From: Candidatus Zixiibacteriota bacterium
GTDB lineage: Bacteria > Zixibacteria > MSB-5A5 > GN15 > PGXB01
NCBI GenBank assembly: GCA_024230695.1
Contig: JAAERC010000621.1
Span: forward strand, 1 to 11,013
Length of the DNA: 11,013 nt
Direction: 5' to 3'
Shown: positions 1 to 7,435 of the stretch, piece after piece
Layout: every line of letters begins with the position of its first letter
Numbering within the stretch: the stretch's first letter is position 1
Position numbers and translations under genes: made by a program
The notes under the pieces: model-generated
Seen by the model: the letters and a program-made list of their open reading frames with translations, nothing else
Database searches by the model: none
What the model was told of the DNA's origin: nothing

Positions 1-462
1 AGCATCGGCTTTACTGATTCTTTTCTGACCCTCAAATTTAAACGGTTTGGTGACCACCGCGACTGCCAAAGCTCCCTGTTTGCGGGCGATTTCGGCGATT
101 ACCGAAGCGGCTCCGGTTCCGGTTCCACCGCCCATACCGGCAGTGATAAAAACCATATCAGCTCCATTAAGAAACTCGGCGATTTCATCGCGATCTTCTT
201 CGACCGCCTTGCGACCGATCTCGGGATTAGCTCCGGCACCGAGTCCTTTGGTCACCCGTTTGCCTATCTGTACTTTCTTTGCGGCACGGTTATGTTCCAG
301 TACCTGGGCATCAGTATTGACCGCAATAAATTCGACCCCGCTCAAACCGGCCTCAATCATCCGGTTGACGGCATTGCCGCCAGCTCCACCCACACCAACG
401 ACTTTTATCCGGGCAAAATTGCCCTGCTCGTCAGCAAAACTAAATTTTAGTCCATCACTCAT
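1..462 (-). CDS. ftsZ: Cell division protein FtsZ, N-terminal 154 residues (runs off the left edge)
   Basis: Tubulin-like GTPase that polymerises into the Z ring at midcell and recruits the divisome. The frame is open from an ATG at 462 to base 1, so only the N-terminal part of the GTP-binding domain is visible. Seen motifs are the first nucleotide loop [12 protein letters not shown] (residues 22-33), FIAVNTDAQ (45-53), [10 protein letters not shown] (74-83) and the tubulin signature GGGTGTG (111-117). The frame then continues through [10 protein letters not shown]. The N-terminal tail before the domain is about 18 residues, short and normal for the family. An in-frame ATG at 477 lies at the edge of the Shine-Dalgarno sequence, so 462 is the better start. 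The gene follows ftsA after 20 bases, the usual ftsA-ftsZ order. The C-terminal part, including the FtsA-binding tail, is outside the window. Identification is certain. Confidence 0.98.
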   Translation of the reverse strand, partial: MSDGLKFSFADEQGNFARIKVVGVGGAGGNAVNRMIEAGLSGVEFIAVNTDAQVLEHNRAAKKVQIGKRVTKGLGAGANPEIGRKAVEEDRDEIAEFLNGADMVFITAGMGGGTGTGAASVIAEIARKQGALAVAVVTKPFKFEGQKRISKADA

Positions 463-468
463 CGGTTT

Positions 469-475
469 CTCCTCC
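469..475 (-). promoter_or_regulatory. Strong ribosome binding site of ftsZ
   Basis: GGAGGAG reads on the minus strand and ends 6 bases before the ATG at 462. It is the closest match to the anti-Shine-Dalgarno sequence in the window. It lies in the only real intergenic spacer (463-482), and it decides for the ATG at 462 over the in-frame ATG at 477. This fits the general need for much more FtsZ than FtsA; the stoichiometry in this organism is inference. Confidence 0.8.
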
Positions 476-482
476 ATGTTTA

Positions 483-1709
483 TTAAAAATTATCTGTAAA
501 CCAATTTTCTATTTTCTTAAACATCTTTGAAATTTTACCTTTGGCAAATTTCTGGTCGCTATCATGCCTGACACCATAATTTATTAGTCCAATAGCTGTG
601 GCATATTCTGAAATTGAAAGGCTTTCGGGGAATCCATCAACACCAATCGGTGTTCCCAATTTGGCCGGCATATCAAAAATCTGTTCGACCAGCTCCACTA
701 CTCCCGGCAAAGTGGCAGCGCCCCCGGTTAAAATAACTCCGGCGGTCAACGAATCAGGCGGATTCGATTTTTTGACCTCTCGGGCGGTCAAAGAAAGAAT
801 TTCTTCCATCCTAGGTTCAATAATAGTGGCCAGAACATTTCGTGAAATACTTCGTGGTTCCCGTCCGGCAACGCCGCCGACTTCCATCATATCATCGGGA
901 TCAACCAACGACGCCAATGCTGAACCATATCCGATTTTTATTTTTTCTGCCTGATCAAGAGTTGTTCGTAAACCAATTGTAATATCATTGGTAACATTTT
1001 TTCCACCCAAAGATAAAACTCCGGTATGCCGAATCGAGCCGTCAAAAAATATCGCGATATCGGTTAGATCACCACCAATATCGAGAAGAACAACGCCCAT
1101 CTCTTCTTCTTCTGAACTGATGCTGGCATAAGATGATGCCAGCGATTGCATCACCAGATGCTCAACTTCAATCTCACACCGTTTTAGTGCCCGATAAATA
1201 TTTTTAACCGATGTTACCGCCGCAGTCACTATATGTACTTCGACTTCAAGACGAACACCGCTCATCCCGATTGGATTCTTTATACCGGTTTGTTCATCGA
1301 TAGTGTACTCCTGTGGCAGAACATGAATTATCTCCCGATCGGTCGGAATAGCTACGGCGCTGGCGGCTTCAATCGCCTTATTTACATCGCGCTCATCAAT
1401 CTCATTTTCTGAGTGAGCAATACCAATAACACCATGACTGTTTATCGACTTGATATGATCCCCGGCCAAACTTACAACCGCAGATTCGATATGAACCCCT
1501 GCCATAAGTTCGGCATCCTCAACCGACCGCGAAATTGATTGAATCGCCTTTTCCATATTAACAATAACACCACGTTTCATACCTTCGGCGGGGGCCGAGC
1601 CATGTCCAAGAAATACCGGTAAACCCTTCTCATCGTTTTCACAGATGATAGTTCTGACGCGGGTCGTCCCGATATCGATTCCGGTTACTAATTGTGTTTC
1701 TGTTTTCAT
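483..1709 (-). CDS. ftsA: Cell division protein FtsA (408 aa)
   Basis: Actin-like ATPase that ties FtsZ filaments to the inner face of the cytoplasmic membrane and recruits later divisome proteins. Seen: phosphate-1 loop GIDIGTT (residues 10-16), the 1C (SHS2) domain at about 84-162, phosphate-2 loop DIGGDLTD (210-217) followed by [12 protein letters not shown], the adenosine-binding segment [11 protein letters not shown] (326-336), and a C-terminal basic amphipathic helix, [10 protein letters not shown] (395-404), that is the usual membrane-targeting sequence. The length is close to the E. coli protein (420). The phosphate-2 loop differs from the common DIGGGTTD or DIGGGTMD form, with Asp and Leu replacing Gly and Thr/Met. 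The ATG at 1707-1709 overlaps the ftsQ stop in an ATGA, with TAGGA close upstream, which suggests translational coupling. The TAA stop lies 20 bases before ftsZ. Identification is very secure. Confidence 0.97.
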   Translation of the reverse strand: MKTETQLVTGIDIGTTRVRTIICENDEKGLPVFLGHGSAPAEGMKRGVIVNMEKAIQSISRSVEDAELMAGVHIESAVVSLAGDHIKSINSHGVIGIAHSENEIDERDVNKAIEAASAVAIPTDREIIHVLPQEYTIDEQTGIKNPIGMSGVRLEVEVHIVTAAVTSVKNIYRALKRCEIEVEHLVMQSLASSYASISSEEEEMGVVLLDIGGDLTDIAIFFDGSIRHTGVLSLGGKNVTNDITIGLRTTLDQAEKIKIGYGSALASLVDPDDMMEVGGVAGREPRSISRNVLATIIEPRMEEILSLTAREVKKSNPPDSLTAGVILTGGAATLPGVVELVEQIFDMPAKLGTPIGVDGFPESLSISEYATAIGLINYGVRHDSDQKFAKGKISKMFKKIENWFTDNF

Positions 1710-2416
1710 TTTCCTACCGCTATTACCTGACCTGTCAGCCGCAGGTCTAATATTTTGGTCTGACTTAAATCAGGATTAAATTCCAGCAAAAATGTTCTTA
1801 AGTATTCCATATTTCTAAATAAATCTCCGGCGTACATTTTCAAATTTGGTTTTAAACCATCAATTTTGATAACTGTGTATTCGGGGGATGATATATCAAT
1901 TGAGGAAATTGCGAGATAAAAATCATTATTCTCTGTCCGTAACTGTTGTAGCTGATCAGACAACAGGTGTAACCTATCATTTCTAGCCGGTGCAAATAAA
2001 CGGCATTTCCCCGCACCGGTAATTATTGGAAAATTGAACGAGGTAGGCCGATTATCAAATTTACTTAAATACCCCAACTCATCAAGGACATAAAATTTCC
2101 CGTTCGATCTGACTAAGGCCAAAGGTTTTATATCATTTAAGATGATACTAATTTCATTTGGAAAGCCAAAATCAAGTTCCGCTTTGATAACCATTTGATC
2201 GGCAATAATGCTGTCCATAAAATCATTGCCCGAAAAACCAAACATATTTTTGCCGATCGGTGCCGCCATCAATTCAGATTCGCTAATTATTCCATCAGGA
2301 AAAGCACTGATTTCCTGAAGGTCAAAGGTCTTGGAGAATCTGACAAAAATCACCATCGCCAGCATTAAGACTGTTGCCAGTAAAAATAGTTTATATTTTC
2401 GGCGAATCCCTGACAT
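1706..2416 (-). CDS. ftsQ: Cell division protein FtsQ/DivIB (236 aa)
   Basis: Bitopic membrane protein of the divisome; in E. coli it bridges FtsA/FtsK on the inside to FtsB/FtsL and the septal synthase outside. Seen: a short basic cytoplasmic tail (MSGIRRKYK), one hydrophobic membrane segment (about residues 10-26), a POTRA-like region (about 30-100), and the typical beta-domain features PLALVRSNGKFYVLDELGYL (about 98-117) and LDLRLTGQVIAV near the C-terminus. The first POTRA strand and helix are diverged from the common form. At 236 residues it is a little shorter than E. coli FtsQ (276). The ATG at 2416 overlaps the last base of the murC TAA. The upstream AAAGG is 14 bases away, so no good Shine-Dalgarno sequence is seen and translation probably depends on ribosomes finishing murC. 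Assignment rests on these features and on its place between murC and ftsA. Confidence 0.9.
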   Translation of the reverse strand: MSGIRRKYKLFLLATVLMLAMVIFVRFSKTFDLQEISAFPDGIISESELMAAPIGKNMFGFSGNDFMDSIIADQMVIKAELDFGFPNEISIILNDIKPLALVRSNGKFYVLDELGYLSKFDNRPTSFNFPIITGAGKCRLFAPARNDRLHLLSDQLQQLRTENNDFYLAISSIDISSPEYTVIKIDGLKPNLKMYAGDLFRNMEYLRTFLLEFNPDLSQTKILDLRLTGQVIAVGK

Positions 2417-3834
2417 TATTTTTTCGCCAACCTTTCAAGCAGAGCCGGTGCCATCAATGTAATTGTCCCAGCGCCCATCGTTATTACCATATCTCCCGGT
2501 TTTGAAATTTGTGCTATTTCTTCCAAACAATTTTCTTTAGCACCAATATATCTAATGTTATCATACCCTTTTTCCTGTGCATCTTTTTCAATCATCTCTG
2601 ATGTCACTCCCGGAATCGGTTTTTCCCGGGCCGGATAAATATCAACCAACAAGGCGATATCGGCCAATCCCAGGGCCATTGTAAAATCTCGGTAGAACCG
2701 TTCGGTCCGTGAAAATAGATGAGGTTGATATATAACTATCACTCGTCGATTAAATGTTTTAGCAGTTTCAAGAGTAGCAATAATTTCAGTTGGATGATGC
2801 GCGTAATCATCTACAACCAAAACATCGTTAACAGTCCCTTTAATATCAAACCGACGTTCAACTCCGCCAAATTTGTTTAATGCTTCAGCTACTTTATCGA
2901 ATGGTACTTCAAGTTCCATAGTGGATGCTATCGCGGCCAGAGCATTGCTAATATTATGCTTTCCCGGAACATTTAGAATAACATCGCCTAATAATTTGTC
3001 TCTCTGAAACAACTTAAACTTTGAACCGCCTTCTTTTAATTCCACATCAACCGCTCTATAATCAGCCTCGGGATCAAATCCAAAACCAACTGATGCTCTC
3101 GTTATTCGTGGGTACAATCGAGCAGTTATCGGGTCATCAACCGGATAGATAACCAATCCATAAAACGGAACACGATTCATATATGAAACAAAACAGTTTT
3201 CAAGATCTTCTAAGCCATCATAACAATCAAGATGCTCCGGTTCGATATTGGTAATCACAGCCATCGATGGATACATCGCCATAAACGAACGGTCATACTC
3301 ATCGGCTTCAGCGACCAAATATTCACTATTGCCTAACGAAGCTCCAGTTCCCTTACCACTGACAATACCGCCAACGATCAAAGTCGGATCAAGATTCGCA
3401 TGGGTCATTATTTGACCGATCATCGATGTTACCGTTGTCTTGCCATGTGTCCCGGCAATACCTATCGAGTATTTCAATCGCATCAGTTCACCAAGCATCT
3501 CGGCCCGTTTGATAACGGCAATTCCCCGCCTTTTGGCTTCGAACACTTCGGGATTATCATCACCAACCGCCGATGAAATCACAACGGCATTAGCCGATCC
3601 AATATTATCAGGAGCATGTTGATCAAAAACCGGAATCCCAATACTTTCGAGTCGTTTGGTAACATCGGTGGCATACAGATCTGAACCAGACACTTTAAAA
3701 CCAAGATTAAAAAGTATTTCGGCTATTCCCGACATACCGGCTCCGCCGATTCCGACAAAAAACAGTTCTTTTATTTTACCAAATATCATTTTTCTATTTC
3801 TAAACCTGGTTTGAGTTTCCACGTTGTTCTGCAA
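2416..3834 (-). CDS. murC: UDP-N-acetylmuramate--L-alanine ligase MurC (472 aa from TTG, 457 aa from ATG)
   Basis: Cytoplasmic ATP-dependent ligase that adds L-alanine to UDP-MurNAc, the first step of the stem peptide. Numbered from the TTG at 3834: N-terminal nucleotide fold FFVGIGGAGMSG (25-36), ATP P-loop GTHGKTT (128-134), EADEYDRSF (176-184), NIEPEHLDCYDG (196-207), GKHNISNALAA (291-301), and C-terminal domain motifs VERRF (325-329), DDYAHHPTE (342-350) and QPHLFSR (370-376). All three Mur ligase domains are complete. The start is uncertain. A TTG at 3834 has a good Shine-Dalgarno sequence (AGGGAG, spacing 6) but lies 35 bases inside murG. An ATG at 3789 lies 10 bases after murG with only an A-rich, weak leader. 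Both give the complete domain, since MurC N-termini vary in length between species. The TAA stop overlaps the ftsQ ATG by one base. Confidence 0.97.
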   Translation of the reverse strand: MQNNVETQTRFRNRKMIFGKIKELFFVGIGGAGMSGIAEILFNLGFKVSGSDLYATDVTKRLESIGIPVFDQHAPDNIGSANAVVISSAVGDDNPEVFEAKRRGIAVIKRAEMLGELMRLKYSIGIAGTHGKTTVTSMIGQIMTHANLDPTLIVGGIVSGKGTGASLGNSEYLVAEADEYDRSFMAMYPSMAVITNIEPEHLDCYDGLEDLENCFVSYMNRVPFYGLVIYPVDDPITARLYPRITRASVGFGFDPEADYRAVDVELKEGGSKFKLFQRDKLLGDVILNVPGKHNISNALAAIASTMELEVPFDKVAEALNKFGGVERRFDIKGTVNDVLVVDDYAHHPTEIIATLETAKTFNRRVIVIYQPHLFSRTERFYRDFTMALGLADIALLVDIYPAREKPIPGVTSEMIEKDAQEKGYDNIRYIGAKENCLEEIAQISKPGDMVITMGAGTITLMAPALLERLAKK

Positions 3835-4960
3835 TTGGTTCTCCCTTTTTATATTTCACCAGTTCCAATATCTCATTGATGATTTTATCAACCGCTGATT
3901 TTTTGCTGTTTCCTGAATTTGACAAAGCAACCTTACTCATTTTATCAATCTGTCCCGACTCATACATCTCTACTGCTTTACCAAGCAAATCGGTCGAATC
4001 AAGTTGTTTATTTTCAATCACAATCGCCGCACCATTTTTTGAAAAATCGAGTGCATTTTTCAATTGATGATCGCCGGTAGCATATGGATACGGAATCAAT
4101 ATGGCCGGAAGATTGCAAATGGCAATTTCGGCCAACGTCAATGCCCCGGCCCGGGCAACAACCAAATCGGCGGCAGAATAAGCTAACTCCATCCTGTTTA
4201 AAAATGGGAAAAGGGCGCGACCAGAGACCTTGTCGCCCGCACATGCGGCAACTTCCTTGTAGTCCCTTTCTCCCGTTTGCCATATTAACTGATAGTTTTC
4301 CGGCAATTTTTTTAAACCATTTTTTATATTTTCGTTTATCTTTGATGCCCCTAAACTACCGCCGATAATTAGTACTGTTTTTTTATTGCTATCCAGCCCA
4401 AAAAAATCAATTCCTTCCTGCTTGTTTACTTTACCAATTATTTCTTTTACAGGATTTCCGGTCTCGACAAGATTATGCTTATTTTTGAAATATCGTTCCG
4501 CCGAACCAAAACCAAGAAATAATTTATGTACCATCCTGGCAAGTTTTCGAGTTGCCAATCCCGGGAATGAATTTTGCTCTTGAATAACACGTTTCTTACC
4601 AAGCAGAACGGCCGCCAAAATCACCGGGGCCATCACATAACCACCAGTCCCTATAACAATATCTGGTCTGAAACGAGAAAGAATCATTATTGATTTAATT
4701 ATCGAGCCAATCAGAACAATTGGGAAAAGTAAATTGGTCAACGTTAATGAGCGTTGTAACCCGCGAACGTTGATTGTTTCCAAAGGATATCCTAATCTCT
4801 CGCGCATTCTATATTCCAAACCTCTTTTAGTTCCTATAAACAAAAAGTCAGTTCTTGTTTCAGGTTCTACGCGATTTTTCAATTGATTAGCAATTGCAAT
4901 CGCCGGGAACAGATGTCCGCCCGTTCCACCTCCAGCAAATATGGCTCTTAGTTCCTTCAC
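3800..4960 (-). CDS. murG: UDP-GlcNAc--lipid I N-acetylglucosaminyltransferase MurG (386 aa)
   Basis: GT28 family (GT-B fold) glycosyltransferase at the inner face of the membrane. It moves GlcNAc from UDP-GlcNAc to lipid I, making lipid II. Seen: glycine loop GGGTGGHLFPA (10-20) in the acceptor domain, second glycine loop IGTGGY (103-108), IQEQNSFPG (126-134), third glycine loop IIGGSLGA (198-205) opening the donor domain, ARAGALTLAE (269-278) and PYPYATGDHQLKNA (290-303) in the UDP-GlcNAc site. A hydrophobic patch at about 74-95 probably touches the membrane. The C-terminal tail (about 370-386) is charged. The length is slightly more than E. coli MurG (355). The start is GTG at 4960: the codon just before it is an in-frame TAG, and it forms a GTGA overlap with the ftsW stop. 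Confidence 0.97.
   Translation of the reverse strand: MKELRAIFAGGGTGGHLFPAIAIANQLKNRVEPETRTDFLFIGTKRGLEYRMRERLGYPLETINVRGLQRSLTLTNLLFPIVLIGSIIKSIMILSRFRPDIVIGTGGYVMAPVILAAVLLGKKRVIQEQNSFPGLATRKLARMVHKLFLGFGSAERYFKNKHNLVETGNPVKEIIGKVNKQEGIDFFGLDSNKKTVLIIGGSLGASKINENIKNGLKKLPENYQLIWQTGERDYKEVAACAGDKVSGRALFPFLNRMELAYSAADLVVARAGALTLAEIAICNLPAILIPYPYATGDHQLKNALDFSKNGAAIVIENKQLDSTDLLGKAVEMYESGQIDKMSKVALSNSGNSKKSAVDKIINEILELVKYKKGEPIAEQRGNSNQV
3841..3846 (-). promoter_or_regulatory. Candidate ribosome binding site of murC inside murG
   Basis: AGGGAG on the minus strand lies within the murG coding region. It ends 6 bases before an in-frame TTG of murC (3832-3834). This spacing is ideal and favours the longer MurC. 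The competing ATG at 3787-3789 has no clear Shine-Dalgarno sequence. The same bases encode Lys-Gly-Glu in MurG, so the match could be chance. Confidence 0.5.
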
Positions 4961-6036
4961 CTAACCACCATCCCTCTGCGTTTAGAGAGATTCAGAAGTA
5001 TCGCAATCGAGCAGATCGACACTATCAGCGATGTTCCGCCATACGATAATAATGGCAGTGGAATCCCTGTTGTAGGCAGAAGTGCCGTCACCACACAAAT
5101 ATTAACCAAAACCGAAACAAATATTGAAGCGGTCACACCCATTGCCAGCAGATATCCAAATCGATCAGGCTGATAACGGGCGATCTTTATTCCACGCCAG
5201 ATAATCACATAAAAAAGTGCCAATACAATCATCAACCCCAAAAAACCTACCTCCTCACCGATTGAAGCAAAGATAAAATCGGTATGAGGATAAGGCAAAA
5301 AGAACAGTTTTTGTCGGCCGTTACCTATGCCAGAACCGAACAGACCACCGGCACCGAGAGTAAGAACTGCCTGCTTCACTTGGTAACTTCCCAACAATGG
5401 AGATTTAATTGAGGCCAGGTAATCATACACGCGGGCGCTTTTGTACCCCAGAACAAACACCATAAATGCCGCCAGCGAACTCATCGGCAAAATAAACACC
5501 GCAAGATGATACAAACGCACTCCGGCCAAAAAGAATATTATTAAAACCGTTAATGATATTGTGATCGCCGAACCCAGACCCGGCTCAAGTATTATTAGTA
5601 TCAATCCAATTGCGATAAACGGACCATAGGGATACAAAAATTGTTTCCACTGAGTAATATCCCGTTTTTTCAGGGATAATGAAAATGATAAATATATTAT
5701 CACAACCAGTTTAAATAATTCCGACGGTTGAATACTAAACGGACCAAGAAATAACCAGCGGTGTGACCCATTACGTGCGGGCATCAGAAATACCAACGCC
5801 AAAAGAATCAAAGTCAAAAACAACAACGGAACCGAATAAGCCGATAGTTTTTTTAAATCGATTTTATACATCAAATACCCGGCGCACGCACCAACTATCA
5901 ACCAGAGAAGTTGTCTTTTCAGAAAGAACAAATTACTCCCAAACCGGCTTTCGGCCATTACCGACGATGATGAATAAACCATCACCATTCCGAAAATGAC
6001 TAATGCTCCCGCGCTGTAAAATAATTTTCTATCCAA
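4957..6036 (-). CDS. ftsW: Septal peptidoglycan polymerase FtsW (SEDS family, 359 aa)
   Basis: Polytopic SEDS glycosyltransferase that polymerises lipid II into septal glycan together with a class B PBP. The protein is hydrophobic with about ten predicted membrane segments. Seen: short N-terminus then VMVYSSSS (18-25), RWLFLGPFSIQPSELFKL (93-110), loop LFFLPYPHTDFIF (244-256) with Asp253 matching the essential Asp297 of E. coli FtsW, and PTTGIPLPLLSYGGTS (321-336). SEDS proteins FtsW and RodA are similar; the place in a division cluster between murD and murG decides for FtsW. The start is TTG at 6036: no ATG or GTG lies between it and an in-frame TAA at 6067-6069, and the sequence after it (DRKLF) matches the family N-terminus. 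GGAG is 16 bases upstream, too far for a good site. There is a 7-base gap after murD. The usual QPDLGT motif reads EPGLGS (151-156). No partner ftsI is in the window. Confidence 0.95.
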   Translation of the reverse strand: MDRKLFYSAGALVIFGMVMVYSSSSVMAESRFGSNLFFLKRQLLWLIVGACAGYLMYKIDLKKLSAYSVPLLFLTLILLALVFLMPARNGSHRWLFLGPFSIQPSELFKLVVIIYLSFSLSLKKRDITQWKQFLYPYGPFIAIGLILIILEPGLGSAITISLTVLIIFFLAGVRLYHLAVFILPMSSLAAFMVFVLGYKSARVYDYLASIKSPLLGSYQVKQAVLTLGAGGLFGSGIGNGRQKLFFLPYPHTDFIFASIGEEVGFLGLMIVLALFYVIIWRGIKIARYQPDRFGYLLAMGVTASIFVSVLVNICVVTALLPTTGIPLPLLSYGGTSLIVSICSIAILLNLSKRRGMVVR

Positions 6037-6043
6037 AATATTA

Positions 6044-7435
6044 CTACTCTGACTCCACCGTCTTGTTTAAATTTTTATTATTCAATGCCTTTACCGCATC
6101 CTTAAATACTTCACCACGATGTTCAAAATTATCATACATATCAAAACTGGCACAGGCTGGTGACAACATGACCGTATCCCCCGGCGAAGCCAACTCAAAC
6201 AGCATCTGCACCGCATTCTCCATACTATCGGAAAACTGTACCGCAAATGATTTTCCAAGTTGATTAAACATCTTCTCCCGCGCCTCTCCTATAAGAACTA
6301 TATTTTTTATTCTATCTTTTCCGTATTTAATAATTGGTCCAAACTCACCGCCCTTATCCCGGCCGCCGGCTATCAGATAAATCGGTGAATCAATCGATCT
6401 AAGAGCATAACAAACCGAATCAACATTGGTTGCCTTGGAATCATTAACAAAATTAATACCGGCCACCGAACCAATATTTTCCATCCGGTGTTCCACCCCC
6501 GAGAAGGTTTTTAACGTCTCAGCAATAACCTCTGGTTTTACGCCGATTAAAAGTGCCGCCAGTGATGCGGCCGCGGCATTTTGAAGGTTATGCGGCCCGG
6601 GTATTTTTATCTGTTTTGTATCAATAATTTCCTGTTCTTTTCCCGCCGCAATGCCAACCAGTGACCCTCCCCTCTGGAAGACCCCGATTGGCAGACTGCG
6701 GATATGGGAAAATTGTAATTTTGTTGCCGATGTGGGAATATTATCGGCCGACATCACTCTGTCCTCGGCGTTAAGTATCAGGTAATCGGATGATTTCTGA
6801 TTTACAGCAATTTGATATTTGGCTTGTTTATAAGATTCAAAGCCATCATAACGATCAAGGTGATCCGGTGTTAAATTTAAAATCAAAGCAACATGCGGTG
6901 CAAACTCCTCGATGTTCTCAAGTTGAAAACTCGAAAGTTCAACAACCGCAAAACCATCTTCAGGGATATTTTTCGCGACCTGGGCAAAAGGCCGCCCGAT
7001 ATTACCGCAGACTTCGACTTGTAACCCAGCGTTTTTAATTATCTCACCGATCAATGTTGTTGTCGTAGTCTTACCATTGGACCCGGTAATAGCAATAATT
7101 TTGCCCCGGCAGAACCATGATGATAATTCGATCTCTGAGAATATCGGTATTCCTTCGGATTTTATTTTCTTTACTATTTCAATCGTTGCTGGAACACCGG
7201 GTGACAATATTACAAAATCTGATTTCAATAGTTTATCAGTATGTCCGCCGATTTCATATTTTATATTATGTTTTTTTAAAACGGCGAGTTGATCGGCCAA
7301 ATCGTTTTCATTTCCGACATCAGAGACAAATGGTACTCCGCCCTGTTCCTTTATTAGAATAGCGGCCGCAACTCCGGAACGAGCCATCCCGATAATACCT
7401 ATCTTACGATTTTTTACTCTCTCTTGTATTGTCAT
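6044..7435 (-). CDS. murD: UDP-MurNAc-L-alanine--D-glutamate ligase MurD (463 aa)
   Basis: Cytoplasmic ATP-dependent ligase that adds D-glutamate to UDP-MurNAc-L-Ala. Seen: N-terminal IGIIGMARSG (12-21), P-loop TGSNGKTTTT (117-126), ELSSFQLE (166-173), NLTPDHLDRY (187-196), Lys206 in YKQAKYQI matching the carbamylated Lys198 of E. coli MurD, PGPHNLQNAAAA (279-290), VNDSKATN (330-337), AGGRDKGG (356-363) and SPACASFDMYDNFEHRG (425-441). Three complete domains; the length is close to E. coli MurD (438). The open frame extends back to a TTG at 7489 within mraY, but the ATG at 7435 is chosen because it forms a 4-base ATGA overlap with the mraY stop, has GAAGG 4 bases upstream and begins the family-like N-terminus MTIQERVKNRKIG. 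The TAG stop is 7 bases before ftsW. Confidence 0.97.
   Translation of the reverse strand: MTIQERVKNRKIGIIGMARSGVAAAILIKEQGGVPFVSDVGNENDLADQLAVLKKHNIKYEIGGHTDKLLKSDFVILSPGVPATIEIVKKIKSEGIPIFSEIELSSWFCRGKIIAITGSNGKTTTTTLIGEIIKNAGLQVEVCGNIGRPFAQVAKNIPEDGFAVVELSSFQLENIEEFAPHVALILNLTPDHLDRYDGFESYKQAKYQIAVNQKSSDYLILNAEDRVMSADNIPTSATKLQFSHIRSLPIGVFQRGGSLVGIAAGKEQEIIDTKQIKIPGPHNLQNAAAASLAALLIGVKPEVIAETLKTFSGVEHRMENIGSVAGINFVNDSKATNVDSVCYALRSIDSPIYLIAGGRDKGGEFGPIIKYGKDRIKNIVLIGEAREKMFNQLGKSFAVQFSDSMENAVQMLFELASPGDTVMLSPACASFDMYDNFEHRGEVFKDAVKALNNKNLNKTVESE

Noticed and set aside
463..482. Possible promoter or terminator between ftsA and ftsZ
   Set aside because: Twenty bases are too few for a promoter of its own. 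There is no inverted repeat; the stretch holds only the ftsZ ribosome binding site. An ftsZ promoter inside ftsA cannot be excluded, but I see no convincing -35/-10 pair.
47..499. Plus-strand open frame of 150 codons
   Set aside because: It is antisense to the ftsZ N-terminus, whose minus-strand translation carries all expected FtsZ motifs. The plus-strand protein is a low-complexity Ala/Pro/Ser shadow.
598..954. Plus-strand open frame of 118 codons
   Set aside because: It lies fully antisense to ftsA, resembles no family I know and has no leader; a shadow frame.
4014..4368. Overlapping open frames on both strands inside murG (89 and 94 codons)
   Set aside because: Both lie within the intact MurG domain sequence; their Cys/Arg/Pro-rich composition is typical of out-of-frame translation.
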